From Plotosus lineatus (taxonomy: Eukaryota > Chordata > Actinopteri > Siluriformes > Plotosidae), in contig CM045733.1 of NCBI GenBank assembly GCA_024760905.1, positions 39,575,001-39,639,000 of the forward strand: a stretch of 64,000 nucleotides of DNA, in the 5' to 3' direction. Shown in pieces: positions 37,312 to 51,600 of this stretch. The notes beneath the pieces are model-generated. The model worked only from the letters and a program-made list of their open reading frames with translations. It had not been told where the DNA came from and made no database searches. The translations under genes were made by a program, and so were the position numbers. Each line of letters opens with the position of its first letter. The first letter of the stretch is position 1.

Positions 37312-40300
37312 AAATAAAATGTTCATCAAATAAGAAAATTAAGCAACACTAGGGGGGAAAGTTAAGGAAAATGCCACAAAAACAAGGCCAATTAAAGGCA
37401 AAAATACCCTAAACCAGGGGTCACCAACATTTTTGAAACTGAGAGCTACTTCACGGTTACTGAATCATACGAAGGGCTACCAGTTTGATACGCTCTTCTG
37501 AAATAACAAATTTGCTCAGTTTGCCTTTAGTTATACATTATTTATAATGATTAGTAATACTCACCTATGTAAAGACACTGATCATGTTAATGATTTCTAA
37601 CAATGATTATCAAAAATGACAACAAGGTGGGAAACAGATATCAATATTCAACACTTTATCTCTATTAATCACAGTATTTGTTACATTTTCAGATGATCAC
37701 TTACATCACTACATTTTAGCAAAAAATATCCCATTTGCACAAGCCACTGACATGCCCTGTTAACAAATCATGAACTATGTTGCAACATGTTTCAAAAAAG
37801 TTAACAATTATGTAATGTTAAACAAAATCAACTTACATATTTTTAAATATGTAATACATTTTTATTTCACATTTTGAACTAATGGCCAAGTCTGTGTTAT
37901 GTTTAACAAAATTATAACTTTTAAATGTCATGAACACACTTTTAAATTGAACACAATTCTTCAATATTTTAATTCAACTTTGCCATGGCACTACCATGTT
38001 GCCACTGACTACATCTGGTATCCGGCCTTGGTTAGTGGGAAGACTGGCATTGCATGCTGTTCACCAGTGTGTTGTAATCTGGTGTGTAACTTGACACTGC
38101 AACTGTGAGTGAGTCTCTCAGATGTGCATCAGTGAGGCGTGTTCTGTGTTTGTTTTTGATGAAGTTCATGTCAGAAAATGCTGATTCACAGAGATAGGTT
38201 GAGCCAAACAGGCTGGCAACCTTCATGGCTGCTGTGCATACTCCACTGTACTTCTCTGTGTCAACAAGGCGCCAAAAGTTTGGTGCAGCCTGGTAGGCTT
38301 TGAGATGGAGATCATTTTGCAATGTTATAATTTCAATCTCCACCTGTCCAGCATCCAAGTTGAACGCGTTGCACTTAACTGCTCAGCAAAGTATGTTGTG
38401 TCCCCATTCATGAAAGGGTTGGAAATGAAGAACACACATGGTTCAAGCTGATGAAGGTCACAAACCTATTCTCAAACTCTTGCCCAAGTCTGTTTATTAC
38501 TTCAATGTACTTTTCTGCCACTCTTTCAAATGTCTCAGATGCAGAAGCATTGTCTTTTCAGCACTGACTGCACAGAGGAAAGTGCAGAACTTTTTTCTCT
38601 GTAAATCTGCAGAGAATGCATTCATTTTGGCTTTAAATGCATTTAAAGCACTTATCATATCGACAACAGTCTTACCTTTGCCTTGCAGCTGGCAGTTCAG
38701 GAGGTTTAGTTTCCCAGTAATGTCCACCAAAAATGCAAGGTCAAGTGTCCACTCTGTGTCCTCTAGCAGTGAGACATCTTCGCCTTTGGACTGCATGAAC
38801 TCTTTGATTTCACGCAAAAGAGACAAAAGACGATGCAAAACTCGGCCCCTGCTGAGCCATCTGATTTCTGTGTGTAGCAGTAGGTCCCCATATTCTGCTG
38901 ACATCTCCTCTAATAGTACCTTGAAAATCCTGTGCTGCTTTGCTTTGGAGCCGGATGTTGTTTATGATTTTCTAGCAACGGAGTCATCACGTGCCCAAAG
39001 CCGATCACTTTCGCACACAACGCCTGCTGGTGAATGATGCAATGGTAATGCAGAAATTTGGGGAAGTCTGGGTCACGTTTACAGTGAGCGATGAAACCTG
39101 TCTGTCGGGCCGACCATAGCAGGAGCCCGTCTGTTGTCACCGCTTACCAGCTTTTCCAATGGCACCTTTTTCTGCCACGAAAAACTCCTTCACCGTGTTA
39201 TAAATGTCAACTCCTCTCGTAGTTGTCTTTAAGGGCAGTAGTGTCAGGAGTTCTTCTTTTGTGGAGAAATCATTAAACACCATCCGGATAAAAACCAATA
39301 ACTGCGCTGTACTGCTGCTGTCCACGGACTCATCGCACTGGAGGCTAAACCACTTGCACTTCGCCAGATCCTGCTCCAACTGATCGACCAAGTTACTGGA
39401 CATAGCTGATACTCGTCTTGCCATCGTAGATGCCCCCAGTTGGACGTCGGAAAGAGTGGAGATTAGGTCGCTTCCATTTTTCTCGTCTTTAAATACAGTG
39501 TTAGCAATTAATAACATCGCTTCTTTGACAACTTCTCCATCTGTAAATGCCTTTTTTTTCTTGATCAGAAAATGTGTAGCTCTAAACGAGGCTTCGGTTG
39601 CTTTTTGTGAGTTTTTGGCCGGCCTCGTAAAAAAAGACTGTTGCTTACCCAGAGCGGTCTTTAGCTCACGGGCTTTTCTGCCCGTAGAGGCGCTTTGCAG
39701 GTGGATATTTATCATGGTAGCTTTTGTGACACGTATTGAAATGTTCTCCACATTGTGCCGTTTGCTGTCGCCACGGTCGTCCCAAGAAATCAGACACACG
39801 AGGTTTCTTTACAGTCGTAAAAAGAACTCCTCTTCCCATTCACTGTGAAAGAGATACGTTTTTCTTTCTTTTTTTCTGCCATGTTTTTGGGGCACGAAGT
39901 GCATACAGCGCCCGCTAGCTTACTCTCCACATCCCACAAGCTCTACTTTACTGCCCATAGGTAAATATTGTGCGCGTTAACCTTAAAGTATTTTTAAGAT
40001 AGTATTTTTTAAATCTATATACATACAAGTGTGATTAAAAAAATAATAGCAACAGAACAAAATTAATTTTTAGACGCAGCTCTCTATGAGATGTGCTATT
40101 TTTGGAACAGGCCCGCGGGCGACTCATGTGGTCCTTGCGGGCGACCGGGTGCCCGCGGGCACCGTGTTGGTGACACCTGCCCTAAACCAACAAAAAACAA
40201 CCCAAAGTCTCTCATCAAAACTACTTATATTGTAGTGAGGTGCGCATCTGATTGCCAGCATGCACATCTGTATGTGTGTATTTATATTTTATTTACATCT

Positions 40301-40348
40301 TATGCATTATTTTTGAATGTTTAATTGTTATAAATATTTTATAGCGTT

Positions 40349-40410
<62 letters not shown>

Positions 40411-40727
40411 GAGCCAATAAGGATTGGGCAATGTAAAAATGTGCAAGTTCACCCATTTAAAAAGATAAGAGAGGTTTGTAATTTTCATCATAGGTACACA
40501 TCAAGCTTGAGAGACAGAATGTAAAAAAAATCCAGGAAATCACATTGTATGATTTTTAAACAATTTATTTGTGAAAATGGGAGGCCAATAAGTATTGGGC
40601 TACATTACAAAGTATTAAAAGTAACTTTTGCTGGCTGCCCAATACTTATTGGCCTCCCATTTTCACAAATAAATACTTGCACATTTTTACATTGCCCAAT
40701 ACTTATTGGCTCCACTGTATGTATGTA

Positions 40728-40767
<40 letters not shown>

Positions 40768-42630
40768 GCTATAAAATATTTATAACAATTAAACACATTT
40801 TTACGTTGCCCAATACTTATTGGCCCCACTCTGTGTGTGTGTATGTATATGTATATATACACACTCGTCCTTCTCAAAAAATTTAGAATATTGTGATAAA
40901 GTTCATTATTTTCGATAATGTACAGATAAAAATGAAACTTTCATATATTTTAGATGCATTGCACACCAATTGAAATATTTCAGGTCTTTTATTGTTTTAA
41001 TACTGATGATTTTGGCATACAGCTCATGAAAAAGAGTGGGGAGAAGGAAATGCCAAAATGCCTGAAGTCCAGTGTCAAGTACCCACAGTCAGTGATGGTC
41101 TGGGGTGCCATGTCAGCTGCTGGTGTTGGTCCACTGTGTTTTATCAAGGGCAGGGTCAATGCAGCTAGCTATCAGGAGATTTTGGAGCACTTCATGCTTC
41201 CATCTGCTGAAAAGCTTTATGGATTAAGATTTCATTTTTCAGCACCACCTGGCACCTGCTCACAGTGCCAAAACCAATGGTAAATCGTTTACTGACCATG
41301 GTATTACTGTGTTCAATTGGCCTGCCAACTCTCCTGACCTGAAGCCCATAGAGAATCTGTGGGATATTGTGAAGAGAAAGTTGAGAGACACCAGACCCAA
41401 CACTGTGGATGAGCTTAAGGCCGCTGTCGAAGCATCCTGGGCCTCCGTAACACCTCAGCAGTGCCACAGGCTGATTGCCTCCATGCCACGCCGCATTGAA
41501 GCAGTCATTTCTGCAAAAGGATTCCCGACCAAGTATTGAGTGGATAACTGAACATAATTATTTGAAGGTTGACCTTTTTTGTATTAAAACACTTTTTTTA
41601 TTGGTCGGATGAAATATGCAAATTTCTTGAGATAGGGATTTTTGGTTTTTCTTTACTTTTTTGCCAAAATTATCAATTTTAAAACAACAAAAGGCTTGAA
41701 CTACTTCAGCTGTGTGTAATGAATCTAAAATATATGAAAGTCTAATGTTTATCAGTACATTACAGAAAATAATGAACTTTGTCACAATATGCTAATTTTT
41801 TGAGAAGGACAATATGTACATGTATATGTGTATATAACATGGGGCAGTGGTGGTCTAGTGGTATGGGGTGGTGGATCGCTGATCCAAAGGTTGGGGGTTC
41901 GAGTCCCACTCTCCACAGGATTGTCACTGTCCGCCCCCCCCCCCCCAGTGCAGCTAACTGGGTTATCAAAGGCGGGCCATGTCTCTCACTGTCTATGGTG
42001 AGAGGCATGTAAAAGAACCATTGCTGACTTTCGTAAAGAGTAGCTGCAAAGTCGTCAGCATGTTTCTGTCCCTTGCTAAAAGGGTTGTGACACGAAGGGC
42101 ATCCGACGTAAAAACCTCTGCCAAATCAAACATGCGAATCAGATGATTCACTGTGACGACTCCCAAGTAAAAGGGAAAAAGCCGAAAGGAAGACAGATAT
42201 GTGTATATAACATGAAGTACTTAGACTCAACAATCCAGAGCACTGGAGAGTGTGGAAAAGAGGTGAAGAAGTGTGCAGGCAGGTTGGAGAAAAGTGTCCG
42301 GTGTGATGTGTTATAGGAAGGTATCAGCAAGTATGAAAGGAAATGCACACACACACACACACACACAGAAATGTAGCTCGTTTTGATGGGAGATTTTGGG
42401 TTGTTTTTTGTTTTGTGTTGGTTTAGGTGGGGGGGGGTTGTTTTTTTTTTTGCATAATGGGGCATGTTTTTGTGACATTTGCCTTCACTTTTATACCCTA
42501 TTCTTCCTTAATTTCCTTATTTTTAATTCGATGAATATTTATTTGTTTATTTTTTTAAAAAAAAATGCGATGCACTGAAGCCGCAAGAATTGAAGCGCGA
42601 AATAGCGAGGGATCCCTGTGTGTGTATATA

Positions 42631-42699
<69 letters not shown>

Positions 42700-45600
42700 G
42701 CATATACACACGTATATAAATAAATAACAATAACCCAGAAAAATTATATTTGTGTATCATAAGTTAAAAATTTTAAATTAATATCTTAAACTATTACTAA
42801 AAGGAAAATCGTTCAACAAAATGTAGTGAATCCATTTTCATATTTTATTAAAGGAACCTGTTTCTCTTGTTTTCACTCTTCAGTTTTATGCTGTTTTGAA
42901 GCTTATTTTTATGGTTTGTGCGGTAAAAATGTCAAGAATGAAAAGACCAAAGGTCACACTGCTCTGGAAAAGGGTGTGTAAATCCAGCAGTGGTGTCATC
43001 AGCCTCGACTCTCCCACGCCGTAAAGGGGGGGAAATAAGGAAATGTACGTGACACAGAGTGCCGAATCAGGAACAGTATTTATTTTTATGAAAGAATATT
43101 TGATTATATTTACAGACTGCAGTGTTCACATCCATAAAGGCTGCAGAGACGGAGTCCCCTCGTGCACTAAAGTTAAATTGAAGGTAAATTGTGTTTTTGT
43201 TACTGACTGCTGCTTGGTGGTTGTCATGAATAATTTTTTTTTTTTCTCAGCAGCAGGAAACAGTCACAGATTCTGCTGTTCCACCCGGAGTTCTCTCTCG
43301 AGGCAAATGTAAGTTTTCTCCTTTAAATAAAGTTTGAAATGAATTAAGTTATGACTAACCAGTATTTCACAGCATCAACCTCCTGTCTCCGTTTGAACTT
43401 GTTTGTTGCTTTGAAGCAACAAGAAAAGTGTGAAATAATTTAAATGAAACATCAACAGATTGAGTGCTTACAGTATCATAAGATAAAAAGGTTGCATCAT
43501 GTCTCAGGACACCGTTTCCTGTGAGTCCACCTTTGAAAACCACCACTATCACATGGCAATTTTACAAGCTATCAAGAATATACAAAATCACTATATAATG
43601 AGGCATTTCACACAATTATTGCTCGTAACTCTGAGCATCACATAAGTTTCATCGGCGTTGACCAGTAGAAATTCCCTGGAAAACTAGCGCTCAGCCAAAT
43701 GTAGCAAAAGGGGAAATCTCAACCTTCTTCTCTCAATAAAGTCCGTCTTGAAAGTTGACTTTTACCAATGTCTGACACCAAGTTCATTTTTTTCCTCCTC
43801 TGTCAGTCACTGTGGGCATAAAAAATTCTAAGTTAAATGTACTGTATGGTGATGTATGGATTATTCAGCTCATTTTTCTATGAAAAACAAATCTGACGAT
43901 GGAAAACTGCTGACGTTTTTGTGGGCGAGCTAGTTGGCCCTGTGAGATGAATCTGAAATCTGATTGATTAAAGAAACAGCCCCATTGCTAATATAGTTTA
44001 AGTGACATCGTATAGAATTGCTGATTATGACGCCGCTGAGTAGATTAGATTTACATAACAGCACATAGAAGGTGAAATCTGATTGGACAAAAAAAATTGT
44101 AATATACACATAGTGAAAGTAGTGCAGCCAATAGACACACCACGAAATGACGAGAACAGACTTTTGGAAGAAATTTATACAATTTAATGGAACAAATACA
44201 AGTCATAAATGTTGGTCAGTGCTTCTGATAGTGTTTCGGTAAGCAGAGAAGGCTTTTCCTGGGTCTAACAGCCCATCACTGACATATATAAATCAATACA
44301 TGGACATGGTGAAGGAGGACATGAAGGGCAATTGGTGTCAGAGAAGAAGATGCTGAGGATAGAGTGAGATGGAGACAGATGATTCGCTGTGGCGACCCCT
44401 GAAGGGAACAGCCGAAAGGAGATGATGATATATACATATATATATTATATAATACAGTTGGCCCCCTACTTACAAAATTAATCCGTTCCAGCGCCTTTTT
44501 CTTAGGCGGGAGTTTGGTAAGTAGGGGCGCATTTTACATGTAAAACGCCTGATTCGTTGCAATCCTGTATATATAATATATATAAAATATAGTAATGATT
44601 AAGTATATATTTTATCAATAAATATCACACTACAAAATTAAACAGTTTTTACTTAATTACTCCATTTTACTACATTAATATTGTATTAATGAATAAGACT
44701 CTATAGAATGTATTTAAGAAGCACATTTTAGAGGGTTTTACTTCCGGTTGATCATTCACGCATGTAACATGATGCACGGGGTTTTACTTCCGGGTACAGA
44801 ACTCGCGGATTATCTTGATTTGCGGAATCCCTGCGAATAACGGGGTCCTACGTATGTGTGAAATCTAAAATTATAATCATGTTTTTCTCTTGTTTCTGCT
44901 GATTCTGCTTCTGTCACTGTTCAAGAAAAAAATGACAATATCAGAGTACTATTTGGACCCATAAGGAGCATTTGACTTTGTTTTTGTTTTTTTTTCCCCC
45001 TTCAGGAAGTATGTTTTTGAGGCGTTCCGGGATCATTTTGTGTGATTTGTCTCTTATATGAATAGCTTAATATTATTTTCATTTAATAACAAAGTAATAC
45101 TACAAGCCAGTGTTTTCTGTTCTTGATGTTTAGCCGCATCAGCACGAGAGCGTCCCTGGTCCTCTTTCATGGTTCCTGAAGACCAGGTGTCTGCTCCTCT
45201 TCCTCCCAGGAAAAACCCCACCATCATGCCGTTTAACAGCGGTTCTCTGTCCAAAAGCATGTCTATTAGCAACATTGCAGGGTAACACACCAACATGTTT
45301 GTATTTTTATTTTAATGGAATCTTAAAGATTTTGTGGGATTTTAAAGTTAAAATATTTTTCACTGCTGAGTGTTTTAAATTCTTTGTTTCCATCCCATTA
45401 TCCTTTTTCTTTTTTGCTTTTTTTAATCAGTGTTTCAATTTCTTTCTTTTGTCTTTTTATTTTAACCTTTGACTTCCTGTCAAATCTGATCCCTCATCAG
45501 TGCAAAGGCTTAGAGATGTGATAGTAGGTTATAGATGTCATTCATTCATTTTCTGAATTGCTTAATCCTAATTAGGGTCATGGGGAGCTGATGCCTATTT

Positions 45601-48600
45601 CAGTCAACTCTGGGGGAGGAGAGAGTACACCCAGGACAGCTGTCCAGGCCATTGCAGTGCAGAACACTAAAGTCACTAAGTCAGCATTGGTTCTTTTACA
45701 TACCTCTCACCATAAACGGTGAGATATGGCCTTCCTTTGATAACACATAGCTGCACTGGGACAACAGTGGCAACCTGTTGATTGTGAGACTTAAACCCCA
45801 AACTTGGGATCTGTAATCCGTCATTTTACCACCATGCCATCAGTGCCCATGAATACAATTATTGAAATGTTATTCTGAAATTCAACAATAAAAAGTGTCT
45901 GAAAATATGAATTAAAAAATGAATAAAACAGACGAAAGAGTAAGTGGGACTAAAATGTAACGCTGTCATTGATGTAGTGTTCATGGGGTTTGTTTTGTAA
46001 AAGTTAAAATTTACTGTTAGCGTGTTGATGTGTGAGCACAGTGGTTTCTTAATGCTCTTGTGGTTTTAGAAATAGCAATGAGGATGATGATGATGATCTT
46101 TTGCTTTTCTGATCACCAGGCAGGTAGATGATGCCCCTCTGAAAGCTCTGAAAATTCTCTCTCAATCCACTGATTCACTCAATAAGATGGGAAAAATGAA
46201 CGAATCCACTGAGTTACTCACGGACGAAGGTAAACTTGATATCAAGATTAAATTCTGTGTACACGTGTGTGTGTGTGTGTTGTGGTTTTGAATTGTCGAG
46301 TATTTATCATAACATGTAATACAATTTATAAGGACCACACCTTTATTTCCTGTGCTGGTTTGAACATGAAAATTTTGAAAAGGAGGAGGTGAATGGATGC
46401 GTTCTGTTGGAGCGGTTTGATGTAGATGCATTATATTACTTGGAAGTGGGTTATGGATGCTTTATATTATTTGGATAATCGTGCAATGAATGCATGATTT
46501 TGGTTGGAAGACCGAGTTGTGGATGATTGACGCGAGCTGGAGGAGCGTGGCATGAGCTGGCGGAGCGTGGCGTGAGCTGGAGGAGCGTGGCGTGAGCTGG
46601 AGGAGCGTGGCGTGAGTTGAGGAGCGTGGCGTGAATGGGTGACGTGAGTTGGAGGAGCGTGGTGTGAATGCGTGATGTGCATTGTAGGAGTGTGGTGTGG
46701 ATTCGTGATGTGAATTGGAGGAGCGTGGTGTGGATGCGTGATGTGAATTGGAGGAGCGTGGTGTGGATGCGTGATGTGAGTTGGAGGAGCGTGGTGTGGA
46801 TGCGTGATGCGAGTTGGAGGAGCGTGGTGTGGATGTGTGATGTGCATTGTAGGAGTGTGGTGTGGATTCGTGATGTGAATTGGAGGAGCGTGGTGTGGAT
46901 GCGAGATGTGAATTGGAGGAGCGTGGTGTGGATGCGTGATGTGAGTTGGAGGAGTGCGGTGTGGAAGCGTGGTGTGAGTTGGAGGAGTGCAGTGTGGAAG
47001 CGTGATACGAGTTGGAGGAGCGTGGTGTGAGTTGGAGGAGAGAGGTGTGGAAGTGTGATACGAGTTGGAGGAGCGTGGTGTGGATGCATTATGTGAGTTG
47101 GAGGAGCGTGGTGTGGATGCGTGATGTGAATTGGAGGAGTGTGGTGTGGATGCGTGGTGTGAGTTGGAGGAGTGTGGCGTGAATGTGTAGCATGAGTTGG
47201 AGGAGCATGATGTGGATGCGTGGTGTGAGTTGGAGATGTGTGGTGTGGATGTGTGGCGTGAGTTGGAGGAGTGTGGTTTGAATGCGTGATGTGAGTTGGA
47301 GGAGCGCAGTGTGGATGCGTGATGCGAGTTGGAGGAGCGCGGTGTGAGTTGAAGGAGTGTGGCGTGGGAGTGTGATATTAGCTGGAAGAGCACGGTGTGG
47401 ATGCGTGATGAGTTGGAGGAGCGCGGTGTGGATGCGTGATGTGAGTTTGAGCAAGGTGTGGATACGTGATGTGAGTTGGAGGAGTGCGGTGTGGATGCGT
47501 GATGTGAGTTGGAGGAGCGTGGTGTGGATGCGTGATGTGAATTGGAGGAGTGTGGTGTGAGTTGAAGGAGCATGATGTGGATGCGTGATGTGAGTTGGAG
47601 ATGTGTGGTGTGGATGTGTGGCGTGAGTTGGAGGAGCGTGGCGTGAGTTGGATGTGTGGTTTGAATGCGTGATGTGAGTTGGAGGAGCGCGGTATGGATA
47701 CGTGATGTGAGTTGGAGGAGCGCGGTGTGAGTTGAAGGAGTGTGGCGTGGGAGTGTGATATTAGCTGGAAGAGCGCGGTGTGGATGCGTGATGAGTTGGA
47801 GGAGCGCGGTGTGGATGCGTGATGAGTTGGAGGAGCGCGGTGTGGATATGTGATGTGAGTTGGAGGAGAGAGGTGTGGATGCGTGATGTGAGTTGGAGGA
47901 GCGTGGTGTGGATGTGTGATGTGAGTTGGAGGAGCGCGGTGTGGATGCGTGATGTGAGTTCACTAAACATGATAAAGATAATTGTGTAACCATTGATCAT
48001 TTTTCAGGAACGGAGCTCATGGATGGTCACCTTTTGGTGGAGTTTGAGACAGACGTGAAGGAGTTGGAAGCAGATTCTTGGAGCTTTACAGTGGAAAAAA
48101 AATATCTGAAACAACTGAAACAAGATGTGATCAAGAGGCAGGACGTCATCTATGGTAAGACACAAACAACACAAAGCATCACAAAACCCACAGGAGACAC
48201 TTTTCTTTTTCGTCTTGTGTTCAGTTCCTTCCCTTTTTTTTAACCTTGTTTCAGTTCTTTTCATCTTTATTTTTTCTTTCCTTTCTCAATCATGTTTTTC
48301 TTTCTGCTTTGCTTCATTCTATTTAATGGAATAACTGAATGTTTCCGTGCTTCTTCTTGGTATTTACAGAGTTAATCCAGACAGAGATGCACCACATGCG
48401 GACTCTGCGCATCATGGCTGATGTATATAGTAAGGGTCTTCAAAAGGAGGTGCAGGTGGATATACAGACATTGGAGAAGATGTTTCCAATGCTGGAGGAA
48501 CTCCTGGATCTGCATACACATTTCCTCACACACCTGTTAGAGAGACGGAGGGAAGCACGGGAGGAGCACAGGGGGAACAACGGAGGGTTCGTCATCCACA

Positions 48601-51600
48601 GAATCGGTGATGTGCTGCTAGATCAGGTGAGCTTTAACCTTCACAACGTTTGTAAAATTAAAATAAAACATATATGAATGCATTTTTACACACAGTAAAA
48701 TATGGACAAATATTAACCTTTAAATGTATATTTTTTTGGCAAAATATTTATTTTTATTTGTGAATGGTAATAAGTGTTTTGTTTTTTTTTTAAATAAGGA
48801 ATACTGTTTCAGTGATGCAAAACCAATCACAAGAATTTTAAAAAGGAAGTCCAGCACAGTATGGCAAAAGATTGTTAGCTCTCAGTCAGCTGTGTAAAAA
48901 TCTTCTGCAAATATAAACCCAGTGGAAAGATTATAAGAGGAAAGCGTTATATATTTTATATAAGAAGACCAAGAAAGAATAGAAACATGGCAACAGCCTT
49001 AAAATTAGAAAGTACACTGTCCTCATCTTCCGCTTAATTTAGGGTCGGGTCATGGGGGAAGCAGCCTAGGCAGCGAGGTCCAGACCTCCCTCTACCCAGC
49101 CTTTTCCTCCAGGTCTTCCGGGGGACACCGAGGCATATCCAGAACAGCCGAGAGATATAATCCCTCCAGCGTGTTCTAGGTCAACCCCGGGTCTCTTCCC
49201 GGTTTGACATGCCCAGGACATCACACCAGGGAGGCGTTTGTGAGGCATTCTAAAAAGATACCTGAGCCACTTCATCTAGCTCCTCTCAACGTGAGGGAAG
49301 AGTGTTTTTACTCCAAGCTCCTCCTGGATGGCTGAGCTTCTCCCCTTTATCTGTAAGGGAGAGCCCCACCATCCGGTAAAGGAAGCTCATTTCAACCGCT
49401 TATATCTGTGATCTTTTTTCTTTTAGTCACTATCCAAAGCTCGTGACCATAGTGAGGGCTGGAGCGTAGATGGACTGGTAAATTGTGAGATTTGCCTTGC
49501 AGCTCAGCTCTTCACCACGACGGGCCCATACAAAATCCACTTTACAGCAGAGGCTGCAGCGATCTGCCTGTTGTACTCCTGCACATTAAAATAAAAATAA
49601 AAAATAATAAATGAAAGCGTAATACTCAAACACTAAGGTGTTTATTTTGAATTAATGTTTATTTTGAAAATGTAAAAATAGTGGTCAGTAAACACTGTTT
49701 ATAGATGGTCCAAAAAATGACCAAAACCCCCCCAAACAGAGTATGCTTTACTTTTACACCCTACATTTACTCGACTATCTGTCCTTGCAAATCATTCTTT
49801 TTACTTTACTTTGAATGCATTTGACGGAAATTAGTGTATTGCCCATTTTTATTTAGCATGATTGTCTGCTTTCTTGGGGTGAAGCTAAATTTAATCTTGC
49901 ACGGAAAGTATTCCATATATATATATATATATATATATATACAGTAAAACCTCCGCTGACGAACGCTTAAGCTCATGAACTAGTTTTCGGCGGACGAATC
50001 AAACCACGCGATCGAACAGCGCCACGGTGGCGGCCACGAGAAGCTGACGCACGCTCATGGCGTCACAGTTCGTCACCCCCTTTCTTTGAGTGCGGAAGTG
50101 GTTTGTGTTTGATAGACATTTTGGACCATATTGAGTGTACTTTTGCTATTATGGGACTGAAAAAGACCCCACCACAGGCGGAGATCATTGAAAAACACGA
50201 ACGAGGTGTGCGTTTGTGTGACTCAGCGTCCCAGTACCAGTACGCTAAGTCTACCACCATCCTTAAGAACAAGGAAGCTATTAAGGGTGCGTGTGTGGCT
50301 AAGGGTGTTTCCAAACAGTAGGCGTTTCCAAACTCTCCTTCCAAACAGTAAGTCCCTCCCTCCCTCCTCCTCCCACTCCATTCCATCAAGCCATCAACTA
50401 CCATCACAAAGGTAAATAAAACGACTTTATTATACAGTACAGTTTATTTCTTTAATTACAATACAATAGCACAGTTATTATACATAAAATAAGGTATATT
50501 TTTGTGTAGTTTTAAGGCTTATTTAGTAGAAAATTATGTTTTATGGGGACCTGGGAACGGATTATTCTCATTTTAATGGTTTCTTATGGGAAATAAATGT
50601 TCGGAAGACGAACTTTTCGCCTTACACACACCTTCTGGGAACCAATTATGTTCGTGAGCAGAGGTATCACTGTATATTTATAATTTTATTATTTATTTTT
50701 TTTTCTATATTTATATTCGTAGATTGGACAATTTTGAGGCGGCATAGTGGTTAGCACATCAGCAAGACCCTGTATTTGATTCCCAGTTCAGGGTGTTTCT
50801 GTGTGGAGTTTGCATATTCTCCTCGTGTTTGTGTGGGTTTTCTCTGTGTACTCCTGTTTCTTTCCACAGTAGGCTAAATGGCTGTTCCCTCGGTGTGATT
50901 ATGAATGACTGTATGTGTTGGCCTGGCGAGCTGTTCAGGGTGTACCCCATGTTTGCAAAGAGTCAGCTGAGATAGGTGCTAGCCTCCCCGTTACCCTAAT
51001 TAGGAATAAGCACCTTAGAAAACAATTGAATGGACAGCTTTGAGAGAGAGTCAGATTTGCATTTGCATAGGAACAGCCAGTCGAAATGTCCTTCACAGCA
51101 TGTCAGAATTTGTACTTTTCTGCTTTAACTTTTTAATAATAATAATAAAAAAAAAGTTGAATGAGTACTTCAACTTTTACCTGACTTATTTATTTATTTA
51201 TTTATTTTTACACAAATATCTGTACTGCCCTTTCATTAAATAATATGAATGATTGTGTTACCTGTGTTTATGGTATGGGAGTTAATTATCAGGTAAAGGA
51301 CTACAAGTGGTGGCAGTCACTTACCTCATCAGTCAGTGCAGAGGTGGACTGTAAAACTTGGGATGCTCTTTTCAAGAAGTAGGCTTGATGACAAAGAATT
51401 GTTGTTGAGTATAATGCAAAGTTTTTATTTTTATCATTTATTTATTTATTTTCAAGATATGGCCAGAGAACAGTCTGGATCTAAGTAAAATTAATGGAGG
51501 AAAATGAAATTCCATGATGAGACTCCATTCTGAAAAGCAGATCTGTCACCAGCTGCTGTTTGAGGTTGGAACTGAGTATTAGGGAACAGTGTTTTTCTTA

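Larger units (their letters stand above)
37214..40350 (-). mobile_element. Family A element, copy A3, with a hAT transposon inside
   Basis: 37214-37414 (starting CAGGGATCCCGCGCTACTTC) and 40188-40350 are reverse-oriented pieces of family A that join across the hAT insert. The far end is lost in a TA run. Confidence 0.75.

Noticed and set aside
46519..47957. Resemblance to a CRISPR-like regular array
   Set aside because: The units are head-to-tail without unique spacers, and the DNA is vertebrate. It is a minisatellite.
46467..47993. A 508-residue antisense reading frame and several shorter sense frames
   Set aside because: They are read through a 33-bp tandem repeat whose period is a multiple of three, so stops are avoided by chance. 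There is no non-repetitive protein sequence in them.
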